From assembly GCA_009840305.1 (NCBI GenBank), contig VXNY01000028.1, positions 1 through 64,000 of the forward strand: 64,000 nucleotides of DNA, in the 5' to 3' direction. A model generated the notes under the pieces. The model was not told where the DNA came from, made no database searches, and was given only the letters and a program-made list of their open reading frames with translations. Of the stretch, positions 1-9,501 are shown piece by piece. Each line of letters opens with the position of its first letter. Position 1 is the first letter of the stretch. This DNA comes from Gammaproteobacteria bacterium. Its GTDB lineage: Bacteria > Pseudomonadota > Gammaproteobacteria > Pseudomonadales > Azotimanducaceae. A program made the translations under genes and the position numbers.

Positions 1-247
<247 letters not shown>

Positions 248-387
248 ATTACCGAGTCCATGAACGATCGGGTCACTCGACCGGTACGTTGGGACGACTC
301 GATGCGAGTTCCGGTAACCTGGACGCACACTTATTTTTCGATTGGCGGGCTGATTTGAGTACGGATTTTTTCGACGGTCAAACGGTT

Positions 388-505
388 TGCCTGACGACCA
401 TAGCGAGTCGGTACCACCTGAATCCATCCCGAACTCAGCAGTGAAACGTCTCAGCGCCGATGGTAGTGTGGGGTCTCCCCATGTGAGAGTAGGTCGTTGT
501 CAGGC
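388..505 (+). rRNA. rrf: 5S ribosomal RNA
   Basis: About 118 nt. The closing helix is formed by TGCCTGAC at the 5' end and GTCAGGC at the 3' end. The core contains CCCGAACTCAG and AGTGAAACG, then GCGCCGATGGTAGTGTGGGG, all highly conserved in bacterial 5S rRNA. It follows 23S in the usual order and is followed by a terminator, so this is the end of an rrn operon. Confidence 0.96.
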
Positions 506-524
506 TCCCCCTTTGATAGGATTA

Positions 525-560
525 CCTCGGGCTCCAAAGCAGGAGTTCGAGGTTTTTCTT
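525..560 (+). terminator. Rho-independent terminator of the rRNA operon
   Basis: CCTCGGGCTCC (525-535) pairs with GGAGTTCGAGG (542-552) over 11 positions with two G-U wobbles and a 6-nt loop, followed directly by a TTTTT run. It lies 20 bp after 5S rRNA, the expected place for rrn termination. Confidence 0.88.
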
Positions 561-881
561 TACTGGGGAACTCGATTTACTTCTTTGGTCTTGAGCAATC
601 AAGCAATTGCAACACATTAGTCGATATCAAACAAGCATAAAATTCTGTCGCGTTTTATCTGCCCAAAATTTTTATGGTCGTATGAAGGAAGGTTTGATGT
701 GTTTTCTGTACAAACGGGTTCTCCATTTTTGTGTTGCAGTGATTCATTGTTGTATGAGCATTGCAGTGGTCGATCCGGTTTGACTGATGACAGGTTCAGG
801 TCAACATTTTCGACTTTTTGTTTTAAAAAAATATAGCTAAACCGATTTCGACTCTATTAGAGGAGACGCGCAAACGCGACA
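561..881. other. Intergenic region upstream of gdhA
   Basis: About 320 bp with no convincing ORF or RNA gene. It is A/T-rich towards the right end (an AAAAAAATATAG run near 830) and presumably holds the gdhA promoter. A TTGACT near 780 could be a -35 box, but I see no good -10 at 16-18 bp from it, so no promoter is called. A ribosome-binding site AGAGGAG lies about 15 nt before the gdhA start. Confidence 0.5.
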
Positions 882-2234
882 ATGAAACACGCTCACCAAA
901 CACAACTCGAACAGTTTATGACCGAGCTCAGGAACCAAAACCCTCACGAAACTCACTTTCATCAAGCGGTAGAAGAAGTCGTAGAGTCGGTGTTGCCTTG
1001 GTATTTACAACACGATGAATACCGCAAAGCACGTATCCTCGAGCGTGTCACCGAACCGGATCGCATAGTGAGCTTTCGGGTCACTTGGGAGACGGATAAG
1101 AGAGAGGTGGTAGTAAATCGGGGTTGGCGTGTTCAGTTCAACCATACGCTAGGACCATATAAAGGTGGACTGCGATTTCATCCGGCTGTGAATCAGAGCG
1201 TGTTAAAGTTCCTCGCGTTCGAACAAATATTCAAAAATAGTCTTACCGGATTGCCTATGGGCGGTGCGAAGGGAGGATCTGACTTTGATCCAAAAGGAAA
1301 GAGCGATCGAGAAGTCATGCGATTTTGTCAAGCACTAATGTTGGAACTGCATCGCTATATAGGCGAGGATGTGGACATTCCTGCTGGGGACATTGGTGTT
1401 GGATCGCGAGAAATAAGTTATCTATTTGCTCAATATATGCGCTTATATAACCGCTGGGCGGGCGTGATCACTGGCAAATCATTAGCGTACGGAGGGAGCG
1501 CAGTGCGAACCGAAGCAACAGGCTACGGGTGTGTATATTTTTGCGAAAACATGTTGAATCACATTGGAGACTCCTTGAGGGGTAAGAGTATTGCAATTAG
1601 TGGTAGTGGGAACGTAGCGATTTACGCAGCGGAAAAAGCACTTCAAATGGGTGCAAAAGTCATCACAATGAGCGATTCAAGTGGCTTTGTGCTGTTACCA
1701 GACGGTTTGAACGAGGAACAGCTCAAGTACGTTCAAGTGCTTAAAGAGCAACGTAGGGGAAGAATATCAGAACTTGCCGACGCCCACAAAGCGGTCGAAT
1801 TTTTTGAAAATGCTAGACCTTGGTCGGTCCCGTGCGACATCGCCATGCCCTGTGCTACGGAAAACGAGCTAGACTTAAACGATGCACAAGTTCTCCACAA
1901 AAATGCGGTGTTTGCAATTTGTGAAGGTGCTAATATGCCGCTTACTGCCGAAGCGGTACGGTTCTTCGCTGAAAAAGAGATTTTGCATGCTCCAGGAAAG
2001 GCATCCAATGCTGGTGGTGTCGCGGTAAGTGGGTTAGAGCAAAGTCAAAATTCGCTGAGGATTAGTTGGAGTAGAGAAGAAGTAGACAAACGATTGCGCG
2101 ACATCATGGCCGACATTCACCAACAGTGCATTCAGTATGGCGCTCAGCTTGGTCAAGTGAACTACGTTGCCGGTGCTAATATCGGCGGATTTAAAAGAGT
2201 GGCCGACACCATGCTTGCCTATGGTATAGTGTAG
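882..2234 (+). CDS. gdhA: NADP-specific glutamate dehydrogenase
   Basis: 450 aa, the usual length for the hexameric small GDH family (E. coli GdhA is 447). It catalyses reductive amination of 2-oxoglutarate with ammonia in the cytoplasm. The substrate-binding stretch PYKGGLRFHP, the catalytic-lysine region GLPMGGAKGGSDFDPKGKSD and the Rossmann glycine motif SGSGNVAIYAAEK are intact. The C-terminal half contains CEGANMP and KASNAGGVAVSGLEQ, typical of the NADP-linked type. The ATG start follows an AGAGGAG ribosome-binding site and matches the family N-terminus. It is monocistronic in appearance, between an rRNA terminator and a long intergenic gap. Coenzyme preference is inferred from subfamily resemblance. 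Confidence 0.96.
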   Translation: MKHAHQTQLEQFMTELRNQNPHETHFHQAVEEVVESVLPWYLQHDEYRKARILERVTEPDRIVSFRVTWETDKREVVVNRGWRVQFNHTLGPYKGGLRFHPAVNQSVLKFLAFEQIFKNSLTGLPMGGAKGGSDFDPKGKSDREVMRFCQALMLELHRYIGEDVDIPAGDIGVGSREISYLFAQYMRLYNRWAGVITGKSLAYGGSAVRTEATGYGCVYFCENMLNHIGDSLRGKSIAISGSGNVAIYAAEKALQMGAKVITMSDSSGFVLLPDGLNEEQLKYVQVLKEQRRGRISELADAHKAVEFFENARPWSVPCDIAMPCATENELDLNDAQVLHKNAVFAICEGANMPLTAEAVRFFAEKEILHAPGKASNAGGVAVSGLEQSQNSLRISWSREEVDKRLRDIMADIHQQCIQYGAQLGQVNYVAGANIGGFKRVADTMLAYGIV

Positions 2235-2798
2235 TTGGTAGAGCCCTGTTTCTTGTAAGTGTTCAGGATAGCTTCGACCCCGCGGCACCAGCACGCTGCA
2301 CAATCCAAACACTATCTTCGGTTAGACTGTTAGTGGTTTCAGCGTAAATACCCACACAATAACACAACACGAGACTTTGAAAAAGTGTAGTTACTTCAGG
2401 TGTGAGCTTCTTTAATTGACAGAATCTTATTTACCAAGAAAAAATTTCATTTCAGATCGTCAACTTGAGTCAGTTGCAGACTGGAACAATTAATTGCGAT
2501 TTGGATTCATTCTATCGGCGATCGTGTCGACACCTCTGGTAGCAAATTCCTAGGTGATGTTGCGATGGGGCGAGGACGCGAGCCACTCTGAAGTTGATGT
2601 CGATGTTCATCACATTAATTACCATAATTACTGCGATTCTGTGTTGTACTCAGACCGATCGATGCACCTACTGACCTTGCATGCACTCCGTGGGAACGAA
2701 CCGGTCGTACGAAGGTACTTTCGCTCACGAAGGAGGGAGGCTTTTGATTTGATCGCTCCTTAAAATAACGAGGCGAAAAACCACAGAGGAGAAGATAT
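2235..2798. other. 564-bp intergenic region
   Basis: No gene is supported here. A 69-codon ORF (2554-2763) has a composition unlike a protein and no good ribosome-binding site. A TTGACA at about 2417 has no matching -10. Near the right end AAGGAG and CTCCTT can pair across about 20 nt, just before the next gene's AGAGGAG site. This is the longest unexplained stretch on the left side. Confidence 0.4.
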
Positions 2799-3110
2799 TT
2801 GAACACGCATACCGAACACGAACATGAAGTGTCTGAGAAGGGCGTACAAGAATTCACAAATGTGCTTGTATTTGGAGGAACTCTTCTCGCACTATTTGCG
2901 TTCATCGTCGCACCAGGATTTGATGCTGTATTAACTAAGTCATTTGCCTTGGTTTGGATGATTTTCGCGTTTGGAATGAGGAGAGCGTATCCGGTGTCTC
3001 TCGTTATGAGCGTCATCGCCGTACTGTTTATTGTCGTTGCGTCGATGTTTGACACGCTCCCTGGGTGGTTGGACGGAAATTTTGAGCTTTGGTGGCGTTG
3101 GTGGTCGTAG
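2799..3110 (+). CDS. Small membrane protein of unknown function
   Basis: 103 aa from a TTG start, supported by an AGAGGAG ribosome-binding site 7 nt upstream. I do not recognise the family. The N-terminus is His/Glu-rich (MNTHTEHEHEVSEK). Two or three hydrophobic segments follow (about residues 22-42, 49-63 and 67-88), and the C-terminus is tryptophan-rich (WWRWWS). It stands alone between gdhA and the TonB-dependent receptor, about 150 bp before the latter. A hydrophobic ORF of this shape with a strong ribosome site is probably a real inner-membrane protein. The antisense ORF across it is a shadow. Confidence 0.7.
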   Translation: MNTHTEHEHEVSEKGVQEFTNVLVFGGTLLALFAFIVAPGFDAVLTKSFALVWMIFAFGMRRAYPVSLVMSVIAVLFIVVASMFDTLPGWLDGNFELWWRWWS

Positions 3111-3258
3111 ACAACGAGAGCTTTTCGATACCACTCACCATTCCAATTTGTGGATACTTTGATGTGTCTTCAGATTATTCAATTTGTTCTTAAATTATTG
3201 TGCTTGGAACAGGAAATTTGAGTACAATCAACGCTATATTTACCAAGGATAATCAACT

Positions 3259-6243
3259 ATGAAATTCTTTGACGAATTTTTTCAACGAACAACAGTACGT
3301 ATGGGTTCTGCATCAAAGTGGGCTCTTGTATTTGTTGTGGCATTTTGTTTGTCTAATCTGAGTCTTGCCCAAGACGAGGACGCCGAAACAACTGACGAAG
3401 ACGAAGAGGAAGAAGAAGACATGCCCGTCGTCGTCGCCACTGGATCGCGTGTCGCAGAAACGTTAGGTGAAATTGCAGGTCAGATAGTAATTCTTGACGA
3501 AAGGGAAATTCGTGCTATGGGCGAACAGACTTTGGAGAGGGTACTTCGCCAATTACCGCAGAATTTGAATCCTACAACAGAACGCTTTGGCAGTGATCTC
3601 AATAACGTTACCAACTTTTCCGCAAGTTCCACGGTTAATCTAAGAGGACTAGGTAGCGAGTCGACATTGATTCTTGTGGATGGTAAGCGTGTGGGGCACC
3701 ATGGGATTCTCGGGGGCGTCTCTGACGTTTCTTCGATTCCACTTAATCAGGTAGAGCGGATTGAGATTGTGCTCGATGGTGCGTCGGCGATTTACGGACC
3801 GGATGCTGTTGGTGGTGTGGTCAACATAATCATGAAGAAAGACTACGAAGGAGTTGAAGTGACCGCAGACTACAATTCCCCAACCACCGAGGGTTATAAC
3901 GAATCTCGATTCGGCGTGAACTTCTCCGAGCAAATCGGGGCAATGAACATTCGAGCATCGTTTCAGAAGTCTACGCACACGGGCTTGGATGCCTCCGATC
4001 GGGAGGATATAACCATCTTTCAGCAGTCGCTATTCCCAGGACCGTTGTTGGATGTACGGTTTTGTTGTCTAGCTGATGGTACAGCGTTACCGATTGCATA
4101 TTTAGTGGATTTGGGCAGTTGGCGTGGACCTGAAGTTGTCACGGTGAACAGGTATAACGAACTGGCTGACAATTTCAAAGAAACTGCAATAGCGTTTACT
4201 CATGCCCTTTTACCCGACGGTTTCTCAAGTACCTCAAGTCTCCAAGACATCAGGATTTGGAGACAACCGATTTGGGGTGCAGAAACCCAAGAAGGCTATA
4301 CAGTACTCCCAGACGTGAACAGAGAAAGCGTTACATTTGGTGCATTCTGGGAGTTGGATGATTATTGGTCAGTCGAAGGACAGATCCGGCAGGAAACCCG
4401 AGACGTGTTGAACAATCGAGGCTACATCGCTTTTAATGGAGAAACACTCGCTGGTAACAATCCAAATAATCCATTTGAGCGGGCTATCCATATACGTGGT
4501 CAGCGTCGAGACTACCCGCAGCCGTACACCGAAACTGAAGCAACCCAACTTGATTTCAACGTTGAAGTGAGAGGCCGAGTCACCGACAAAATAACGGTTG
4601 AAGCAAATATCGGTCAATCATCGGATGATTCGACGACATGGCGTCACTTCGAATTTGATCGGGCGGGACTCCGAGCCGGCATGAATTCCGATGGAGAGAC
4701 TCCACAGACGCAGTTCTTATTCGGTGAAACACAAGAGTCATGCTTAGCCAAGGGTGGAACTTTCGGATTTGGCTTATGCCGAGTGTCAGTGCCCCCGCCG
4801 CCAGCAGTAGATCCCTGGGGTGACATTTCAGGATTCATAGCCACCAAGCCTTTGGTTGCGACCGGTTTAAATCGTCAATTTCGCGTTGAAGGTTTGATTC
4901 GATCAACGCTGTATGAACTACCCGGCGGAGATGTACGCGCAGTCCTTGGCTTATCACGGCAAACTTTGACATTAGAGAGTTCGTCTGAGTTTCAAATTGG
5001 GGCAGTTGATGCGTCTCCAGTTGGCGACGTGACCCAATTTAACACAGAAGCTGAACGCACTAATTCTGCGATCTTCGTGGAAGGAGTCGTACCACTTATT
5101 GGTAGTGACAACCAACAACCTTGGGCAGAGCGATTGACTATGAGCATATCGTTGCGTAACGACATTTACGACGATCCTAAGGTTACCTATGTCAATACCG
5201 TCGAAGGCAATACCTCACCTACAGATATACCCGATCCTGGTTCGGAAAGCACGTGGGGGATGGGAATGGTTTGGGTTCCACACGACATGTTTGAAGTCAA
5301 GTACAACTTTCAAACCGCATTTGTAGCGCCACAATTGAATCAACTGTTGCGAGAATCTGCTAGGGGTCCAAGTCCACCGTTCCGAGGACTTTTCTTACAA
5401 CAACCAAACGGAAATTTGCAGCAAGTAGGGATCACCATCATTGAAGGCGGGAATCCAGATCTGCTCTCGGAAACCGCTGACACTCAGAGTCTCGGGATTA
5501 CGGTAACGCCAGATTTCGTGCCCAACTTAACGTTAAACGCTACCTTGAGTGATGTGGAATATCACAATCGAATCAATCGATTAGCGAATTTCATTGTTGA
5601 CCCGAACAATCTACCGAGCGACGTGACATACATTCCGGAAACGGATGAATATATACAAGAGAGACGTTGGATCAACGTGTCTTCGGTGAATCGTAGCGGT
5701 GTCGACTTTACGGCTCGATGGACTGCCGCTACGGACTTTGGCGACTTTGATATTCGTGCCCGACACTCCGTGATAAATGCCTATGACTATGTCATTGATC
5801 CAGAAGATCCTATGAACAACGAAGTCATTAGTGTCGTAGGGGAAGCCGAAGGTACGACCGCAGTTGGTGTGGTATCAAAAAATTCCTCTAACTTGAATGT
5901 CAGTTGGTTCTATATGGGAATAGAGTTCAATTTCGATCTTTCCACCAGATCCAGTACCAAGACTATATTTGGTGGAGTCTCTAGGGAGTATTCACCACCG
6001 GATTTAGTTGACTTAAGTATGTCCTACCACATCATTCCAGATGGCTTTTTGGAAATGCCTCGTTTCTTGGTAGGTGGGCGAATTACCGTTGTCATCAACA
6101 ATGCATTTGACGAATACGGAGTAACTGACATTAGAAACGACGCTGGTGAAAAACTACTGCCGACCAGCCCAGATTCGTCACCGCTCTATGGACGCGTTGT
6201 AAACGTCTCCCTATTCTTTCCATTGGGATTGGGACGACGTTAA
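3259..6243 (+). CDS. TonB-dependent outer-membrane receptor
   Basis: 994 aa. Outer-membrane active transporter energised by TonB; the substrate is not evident. A signal peptide ends near LSNLSLAQ (about residue 38), followed by a strongly acidic stretch (residues 39-55, mostly D/E) and the TonB-box-like PVVVATGSR. The plug domain shows ILDEREIRAMG, VNLRGLGSESTLILVDG and RIEIVLDGASAIYGPDAVGGVVNIIMK, all diagnostic. The beta-barrel runs to the C-terminus, which ends in GLGRR rather than an aromatic residue, an oddity for an outer-membrane protein. The mature part has only four cysteines: C269, C270, C495 and C507, in two close pairs probably in extracellular loops. AAGGA precedes the ATG. A TACAAT at 3223-3228 may be a -10 box. 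It is followed 48 bp later by a TlpA-like lipoprotein gene. Confidence 0.95.
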   Translation: MKFFDEFFQRTTVRMGSASKWALVFVVAFCLSNLSLAQDEDAETTDEDEEEEEDMPVVVATGSRVAETLGEIAGQIVILDEREIRAMGEQTLERVLRQLPQNLNPTTERFGSDLNNVTNFSASSTVNLRGLGSESTLILVDGKRVGHHGILGGVSDVSSIPLNQVERIEIVLDGASAIYGPDAVGGVVNIIMKKDYEGVEVTADYNSPTTEGYNESRFGVNFSEQIGAMNIRASFQKSTHTGLDASDREDITIFQQSLFPGPLLDVRFCCLADGTALPIAYLVDLGSWRGPEVVTVNRYNELADNFKETAIAFTHALLPDGFSSTSSLQDIRIWRQPIWGAETQEGYTVLPDVNRESVTFGAFWELDDYWSVEGQIRQETRDVLNNRGYIAFNGETLAGNNPNNPFERAIHIRGQRRDYPQPYTETEATQLDFNVEVRGRVTDKITVEANIGQSSDDSTTWRHFEFDRAGLRAGMNSDGETPQTQFLFGETQESCLAKGGTFGFGLCRVSVPPPPAVDPWGDISGFIATKPLVATGLNRQFRVEGLIRSTLYELPGGDVRAVLGLSRQTLTLESSSEFQIGAVDASPVGDVTQFNTEAERTNSAIFVEGVVPLIGSDNQQPWAERLTMSISLRNDIYDDPKVTYVNTVEGNTSPTDIPDPGSESTWGMGMVWVPHDMFEVKYNFQTAFVAPQLNQLLRESARGPSPPFRGLFLQQPNGNLQQVGITIIEGGNPDLLSETADTQSLGITVTPDFVPNLTLNATLSDVEYHNRINRLANFIVDPNNLPSDVTYIPETDEYIQERRWINVSSVNRSGVDFTARWTAATDFGDFDIRARHSVINAYDYVIDPEDPMNNEVISVVGEAEGTTAVGVVSKNSSNLNVSWFYMGIEFNFDLSTRSSTKTIFGGVSREYSPPDLVDLSMSYHIIPDGFLEMPRFLVGGRITVVINNAFDEYGVTDIRNDAGEKLLPTSPDSSPLYGRVVNVSLFFPLGLGRR

Positions 6244-6291
6244 TACATACGGACAACGATCGCGAGTAATAAATTTGAGTAGAAGAGACCA

Positions 6292-7563
6292 ATGAAAACA
6301 CGAGAACCGACCCTCTTATTCAGTGGTGTAGTGGTACTCTCTTACATTCTGTCTCTTCTGCTCAGTGGCTGCGGAACCTCGAATGACGCAGCGTCATCAT
6401 CTGTAACGATCTCCGGGGATTTTTCCGAAGCGTATAGCAACGGACGGTTTGTCGTTTGGACACCGAAGCAAAAGGACGATGCAGAGAGTCAGGGTTCGTC
6501 CATGATGATGGCTGCAAGCACATCAAATGGTTCTGCTCCTTCGATCGAAGATTCGATAGATGTCGTTGCTGAAGCTCCCATCGGCCGTGAGGGCGCGTTT
6601 ACCCTAACAGCGGAAGTTGCACAACCAAAGCAAGTTTACTTTTACGTTTTGGATGCAACTACAGCAGAGGGAATGAAGCTCGCACCCACGAAAGGCCAAC
6701 AGTTCATATTAGAGTCTGGTGCCTTGACGATTACGATGGACCAGAGTCGTCAGTTCACGGTGGAGGGCGGACACTTTAATGATGAAGTGATCAACAGTTG
6801 GAAGCTGAGCGACAAGTATGTTGCCGCCCAACAAACCCAGCGGCGACTTCGCGCTACTCCAGAGGGCGAAACGGAAGAACAGTATCGAGCTCGAATTGAT
6901 GAGTTGTCCGCTATATCAAACGAGTTGCTTGAATTAGAGGTTGCTGGATTGTCAACCATAGCAGCTACACACAAAGAACCGCAAGTTCGCAAACTTGCGC
7001 TTCAGGTTAGTTGGCTAGTTGGTGACTGGTACTGGGAAGCGTTGGTAGCACTTGCCGACGAGATGCCGAAGGACAAATGGGTAAAGGCTAAGTCCATCGA
7101 AGCGAAAGAACGAATTGCAAAAGAACTGGCACAGTCTCAGATCGCAATCGGTACGGAGATCGTTGATTTCACTGCCGAGTATCTAAACGGCGAATCGGTT
7201 ACTCTCAGCGAACTTCAGCAAGAAAAGAGCCTCGTGTTGTTAGAGTTTTGGGCTTCTTGGTGCGGACCGTGTCGAGTGGAAATCCCACACATGAAAAAAG
7301 CCTACGAGCGATTTAAAGACAAGGGATTTGAAATCGTGTCCTTTACGATTGACGATTCCAAGGAAGACTGGGAAATAGCTTCTGACGAGGAAAATTTACC
7401 TTGGCCAAATCTTGGTATGGGGCAGGAAGCGGACGCCGCGAAAAAATACAGTGTTACTGGGGTCCCAGCGAATTATTTATTTGACGCAAACACCGGAACT
7501 ATTGTCGAGCTCAACTTACGCGGACACAAACTAGACGAAGTGCTCGAAGACAAGTTACTGTAG
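6292..7563 (+). CDS. TlpA/ResA-like thioredoxin-fold lipoprotein (paralogue 1)
   Basis: 423 aa. Predicted membrane-anchored periplasmic thiol-disulfide oxidoreductase. The lipobox LSGC puts the lipidated cysteine at residue 27. Residues about 35-290 form an N-terminal region resembling the DUF4369-type domain found in front of AhpC/TSA-like thioredoxins. Residues about 285-423 are the thioredoxin fold, with the active site WASWCGPC (C324, C327) and the cis-proline loop VTGVPANY (P392). This is the canonical member of the local trio: intact CGPC and intact cis-Pro. It lies 48 bp after the TonB receptor and 78 bp before paralogue 2, so the three genes are probably co-transcribed. The redox partner is not visible in the sequence. 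A role in cytochrome maturation or in disulfide repair are both possible. Confidence 0.88.
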   Translation: MKTREPTLLFSGVVVLSYILSLLLSGCGTSNDAASSSVTISGDFSEAYSNGRFVVWTPKQKDDAESQGSSMMMAASTSNGSAPSIEDSIDVVAEAPIGREGAFTLTAEVAQPKQVYFYVLDATTAEGMKLAPTKGQQFILESGALTITMDQSRQFTVEGGHFNDEVINSWKLSDKYVAAQQTQRRLRATPEGETEEQYRARIDELSAISNELLELEVAGLSTIAATHKEPQVRKLALQVSWLVGDWYWEALVALADEMPKDKWVKAKSIEAKERIAKELAQSQIAIGTEIVDFTAEYLNGESVTLSELQQEKSLVLLEFWASWCGPCRVEIPHMKKAYERFKDKGFEIVSFTIDDSKEDWEIASDEENLPWPNLGMGQEADAAKKYSVTGVPANYLFDANTGTIVELNLRGHKLDEVLEDKLL

Positions 7564-7641
7564 TTCAGCTTATCGACTGCAGGGTTGTGCTGGATCAACA
7601 GATTACGATAAACGTTTGTTGATACGGGATAAAAAGCGACT

Positions 7642-8994
7642 ATGAGATCCGCATTATTTTCGGTCTGTCTTAGCGTAGCTAGTCTAACTCTACTGACCGC
7701 CTGTGGGTCGAGCAAGAGTGTTGTGACCGGTGACTTCACCGAGTTTGAAGGTGCGTTCGATGGAGTGAAGGTGGAACTTAATTATTACTCGCGCTCGTTA
7801 CAAGAAAGGGTACTACTTGGATCGGAAGTTGTAAAAGACGGTTCTTTTAAACTGACGTTTTCTTACGATGAAGAGGTTCCACGATATGCTTATCTGTACT
7901 TAAACAATGCCGATGATGAAAGCGGCGGTACCGGCCGTCCGATTATTGTTGAACGAGGGGCTCAGTACGCCGTAGAAATTCTTGATGAATCTCGTTCACT
8001 TTTTAGGGTAACTTCAGACGGAACGTATGCTCACATTTTCGTGCTACCTATAGAAGACGAACTCAAAGAACTAGAGCTGGAAAACAAACTAAACGAAGCT
8101 ATACAGCTAGTAGAAGAGAGTGGACAAGATGTTTCTCTCCCTTACGATGTGGATGACTCTTCGGAAGGTACGGTACGCGAACCCTCAGCACATGCTCGAG
8201 TATTGGACTGGCAGAACATGAACTGTGTCGATTACGCTGGAGAGTATGAGAAGTCTTGGGACAGCAGATTTTTTAATCCTAACCCTTTCGAACAGTCGAA
8301 AGCGGTCATTGAGGTGCGCGATCAGTTATACGAGTTTTACGAGCGAGTGTATGGTGAAAGAGTTCGCACGATGTTACACGCATCGACGGATCCTATTGAA
8401 CGGCTGCTTTTAGTAGGACGCAGTCGTTTTTTTGAGGATGAACAGGAAATAGAAATCTATGAAGAGTTAGCGGCCGAACTGCCCGATAGCGTAGTTGAAG
8501 AACGGGTGCAACCTCGGTTGACTTTTTTGCGTGAGCGTCGAGAACGACGACAGGCAAACGAAGCTCTGAAACTTGGTACGATCATCCCGTCTATTGATTT
8601 TTCGCTACCTGATCAGAATATAGTGTCGTTGAGTTCGATATTGCAAGGAAAACAAGTTGTCGTACTAGAGTTTTGGGACAATTACTGTCAAAGATGTATA
8701 GATGCACTTGAACAATATCGCTCGTTTTATTCCGACTTTGCTGGTGTCGGCTTGGAGATTGTGAGTCTATCATTTGAGGACAACCGTGTCGATTGGGTAG
8801 AAAAAAGTGGAGAACTTGATTTTCCTTGGATTAACGCCTTTGCGCCGGATGGAAGCGACGGTGAGATATCAGACAAATTTGGTCTTCGTTCCATTAAAGC
8901 GAATTACGTGTTGGACTCAGAGGGGTGTATATTGAAGCGGAATTTAACCCCAGACGAGTTACTTGATTTTCTCGGAGCGCGTCTAGGCTCGTAA
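7642..8994 (+). CDS. TlpA-like lipoprotein with divergent active site (paralogue 2)
   Basis: 450 aa. The lipobox LLTAC gives lipidation at C21. The architecture matches its neighbours: an N-terminal DUF4369-like region, a helical middle part with an extra cysteine (C195 in MNCVDYAG), and a C-terminal thioredoxin fold from about residue 310. The active site reads WDNYCQRC (C349, C352), not WCGPC, and the loop that should carry cis-proline reads RSIKANY, with Lys at about 419. A further cysteine, C429, lies near the C-terminus. C195 and C429 have counterparts in paralogue 3 but not in paralogue 1. Loss of the cis-Pro and a Gln-Arg dipeptide between the cysteines suggest altered redox potential or a binding rather than catalytic role. 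No strong ribosome-binding site is seen before the ATG. Confidence 0.85.
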   Translation: MRSALFSVCLSVASLTLLTACGSSKSVVTGDFTEFEGAFDGVKVELNYYSRSLQERVLLGSEVVKDGSFKLTFSYDEEVPRYAYLYLNNADDESGGTGRPIIVERGAQYAVEILDESRSLFRVTSDGTYAHIFVLPIEDELKELELENKLNEAIQLVEESGQDVSLPYDVDDSSEGTVREPSAHARVLDWQNMNCVDYAGEYEKSWDSRFFNPNPFEQSKAVIEVRDQLYEFYERVYGERVRTMLHASTDPIERLLLVGRSRFFEDEQEIEIYEELAAELPDSVVEERVQPRLTFLRERRERRQANEALKLGTIIPSIDFSLPDQNIVSLSSILQGKQVVVLEFWDNYCQRCIDALEQYRSFYSDFAGVGLEIVSLSFEDNRVDWVEKSGELDFPWINAFAPDGSDGEISDKFGLRSIKANYVLDSEGCILKRNLTPDELLDFLGARLGS

Positions 8995-9501
8995 ACTAAC
9001 ACTGTATACCTTTCACGGTGAGTCGGTCCTAAGCCAGGTCCATCGCCAACCGATGGAGCATCGTAAATCAGCGAGCGTTGGGAGTTCAAATTAAAGAGAT
9101 TCCACTACGCTCTATGGTTTTCGAGGATTCCGTTGCGACACGTAAGTAAACTGTCGGTTTCATTCGATCCCCCCCACACGACTACAAGTCCCTTGGGAAC
9201 GACCAGGGCATCATGTGGTTAGTGATGACAGTAATCGCTATCTGTTCAATGACTAGACCGGCACCTAGAGCTACTAGCTCGCAATCCAACGTGTTATTGA
9301 TTCCTAAAGTGTAGCCAGGATTACACTTGCGTGCTTATGACCACCGATCTGTATTTAGGGACTTAGTTGAAGCTAGCTTTTCTGATAATCTAGCGTGGAA
9401 ATTCGAAGCTCTGGATACCAACGAACAAACCCCAAAATCAGAACTATAATCTCATTCCCCTGAAAATTTTGAGTCAAATATTCTTAGAGGAGAAAAAATC
9501 T
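8995..9501. other. 507-bp intergenic region between TlpA-like paralogues
   Basis: No ORF is supported. It contains a small perfect hairpin (TCCATCG/CGATGGA, about 9038-9057) and, near 9385, TGATAATCT, which resembles an extended -10 element with a poor -35. This gap may give the third paralogue its own promoter. The right end carries AGAGGAG (9486-9492), the ribosome-binding site of that gene. Confidence 0.4.

Noticed and set aside
2554..2763. 69-codon plus-strand ORF after gdhA
   Set aside because: No proper ribosome-binding site, irregular composition without a domain-like pattern, and no recognisable family.
2615..3055. 146-codon minus-strand ORF opposite the small membrane protein
   Set aside because: Antisense shadow: the plus-strand ORF has AGAGGAG at the right distance and a hydrophobic, membrane-like pattern.
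3198..3228. Promoter TTGTGC ... TACAAT before the TonB receptor
   Set aside because: The -10 is good but the spacing is 19 bp and the -35 weak, so it is only mentioned in the gene entry.
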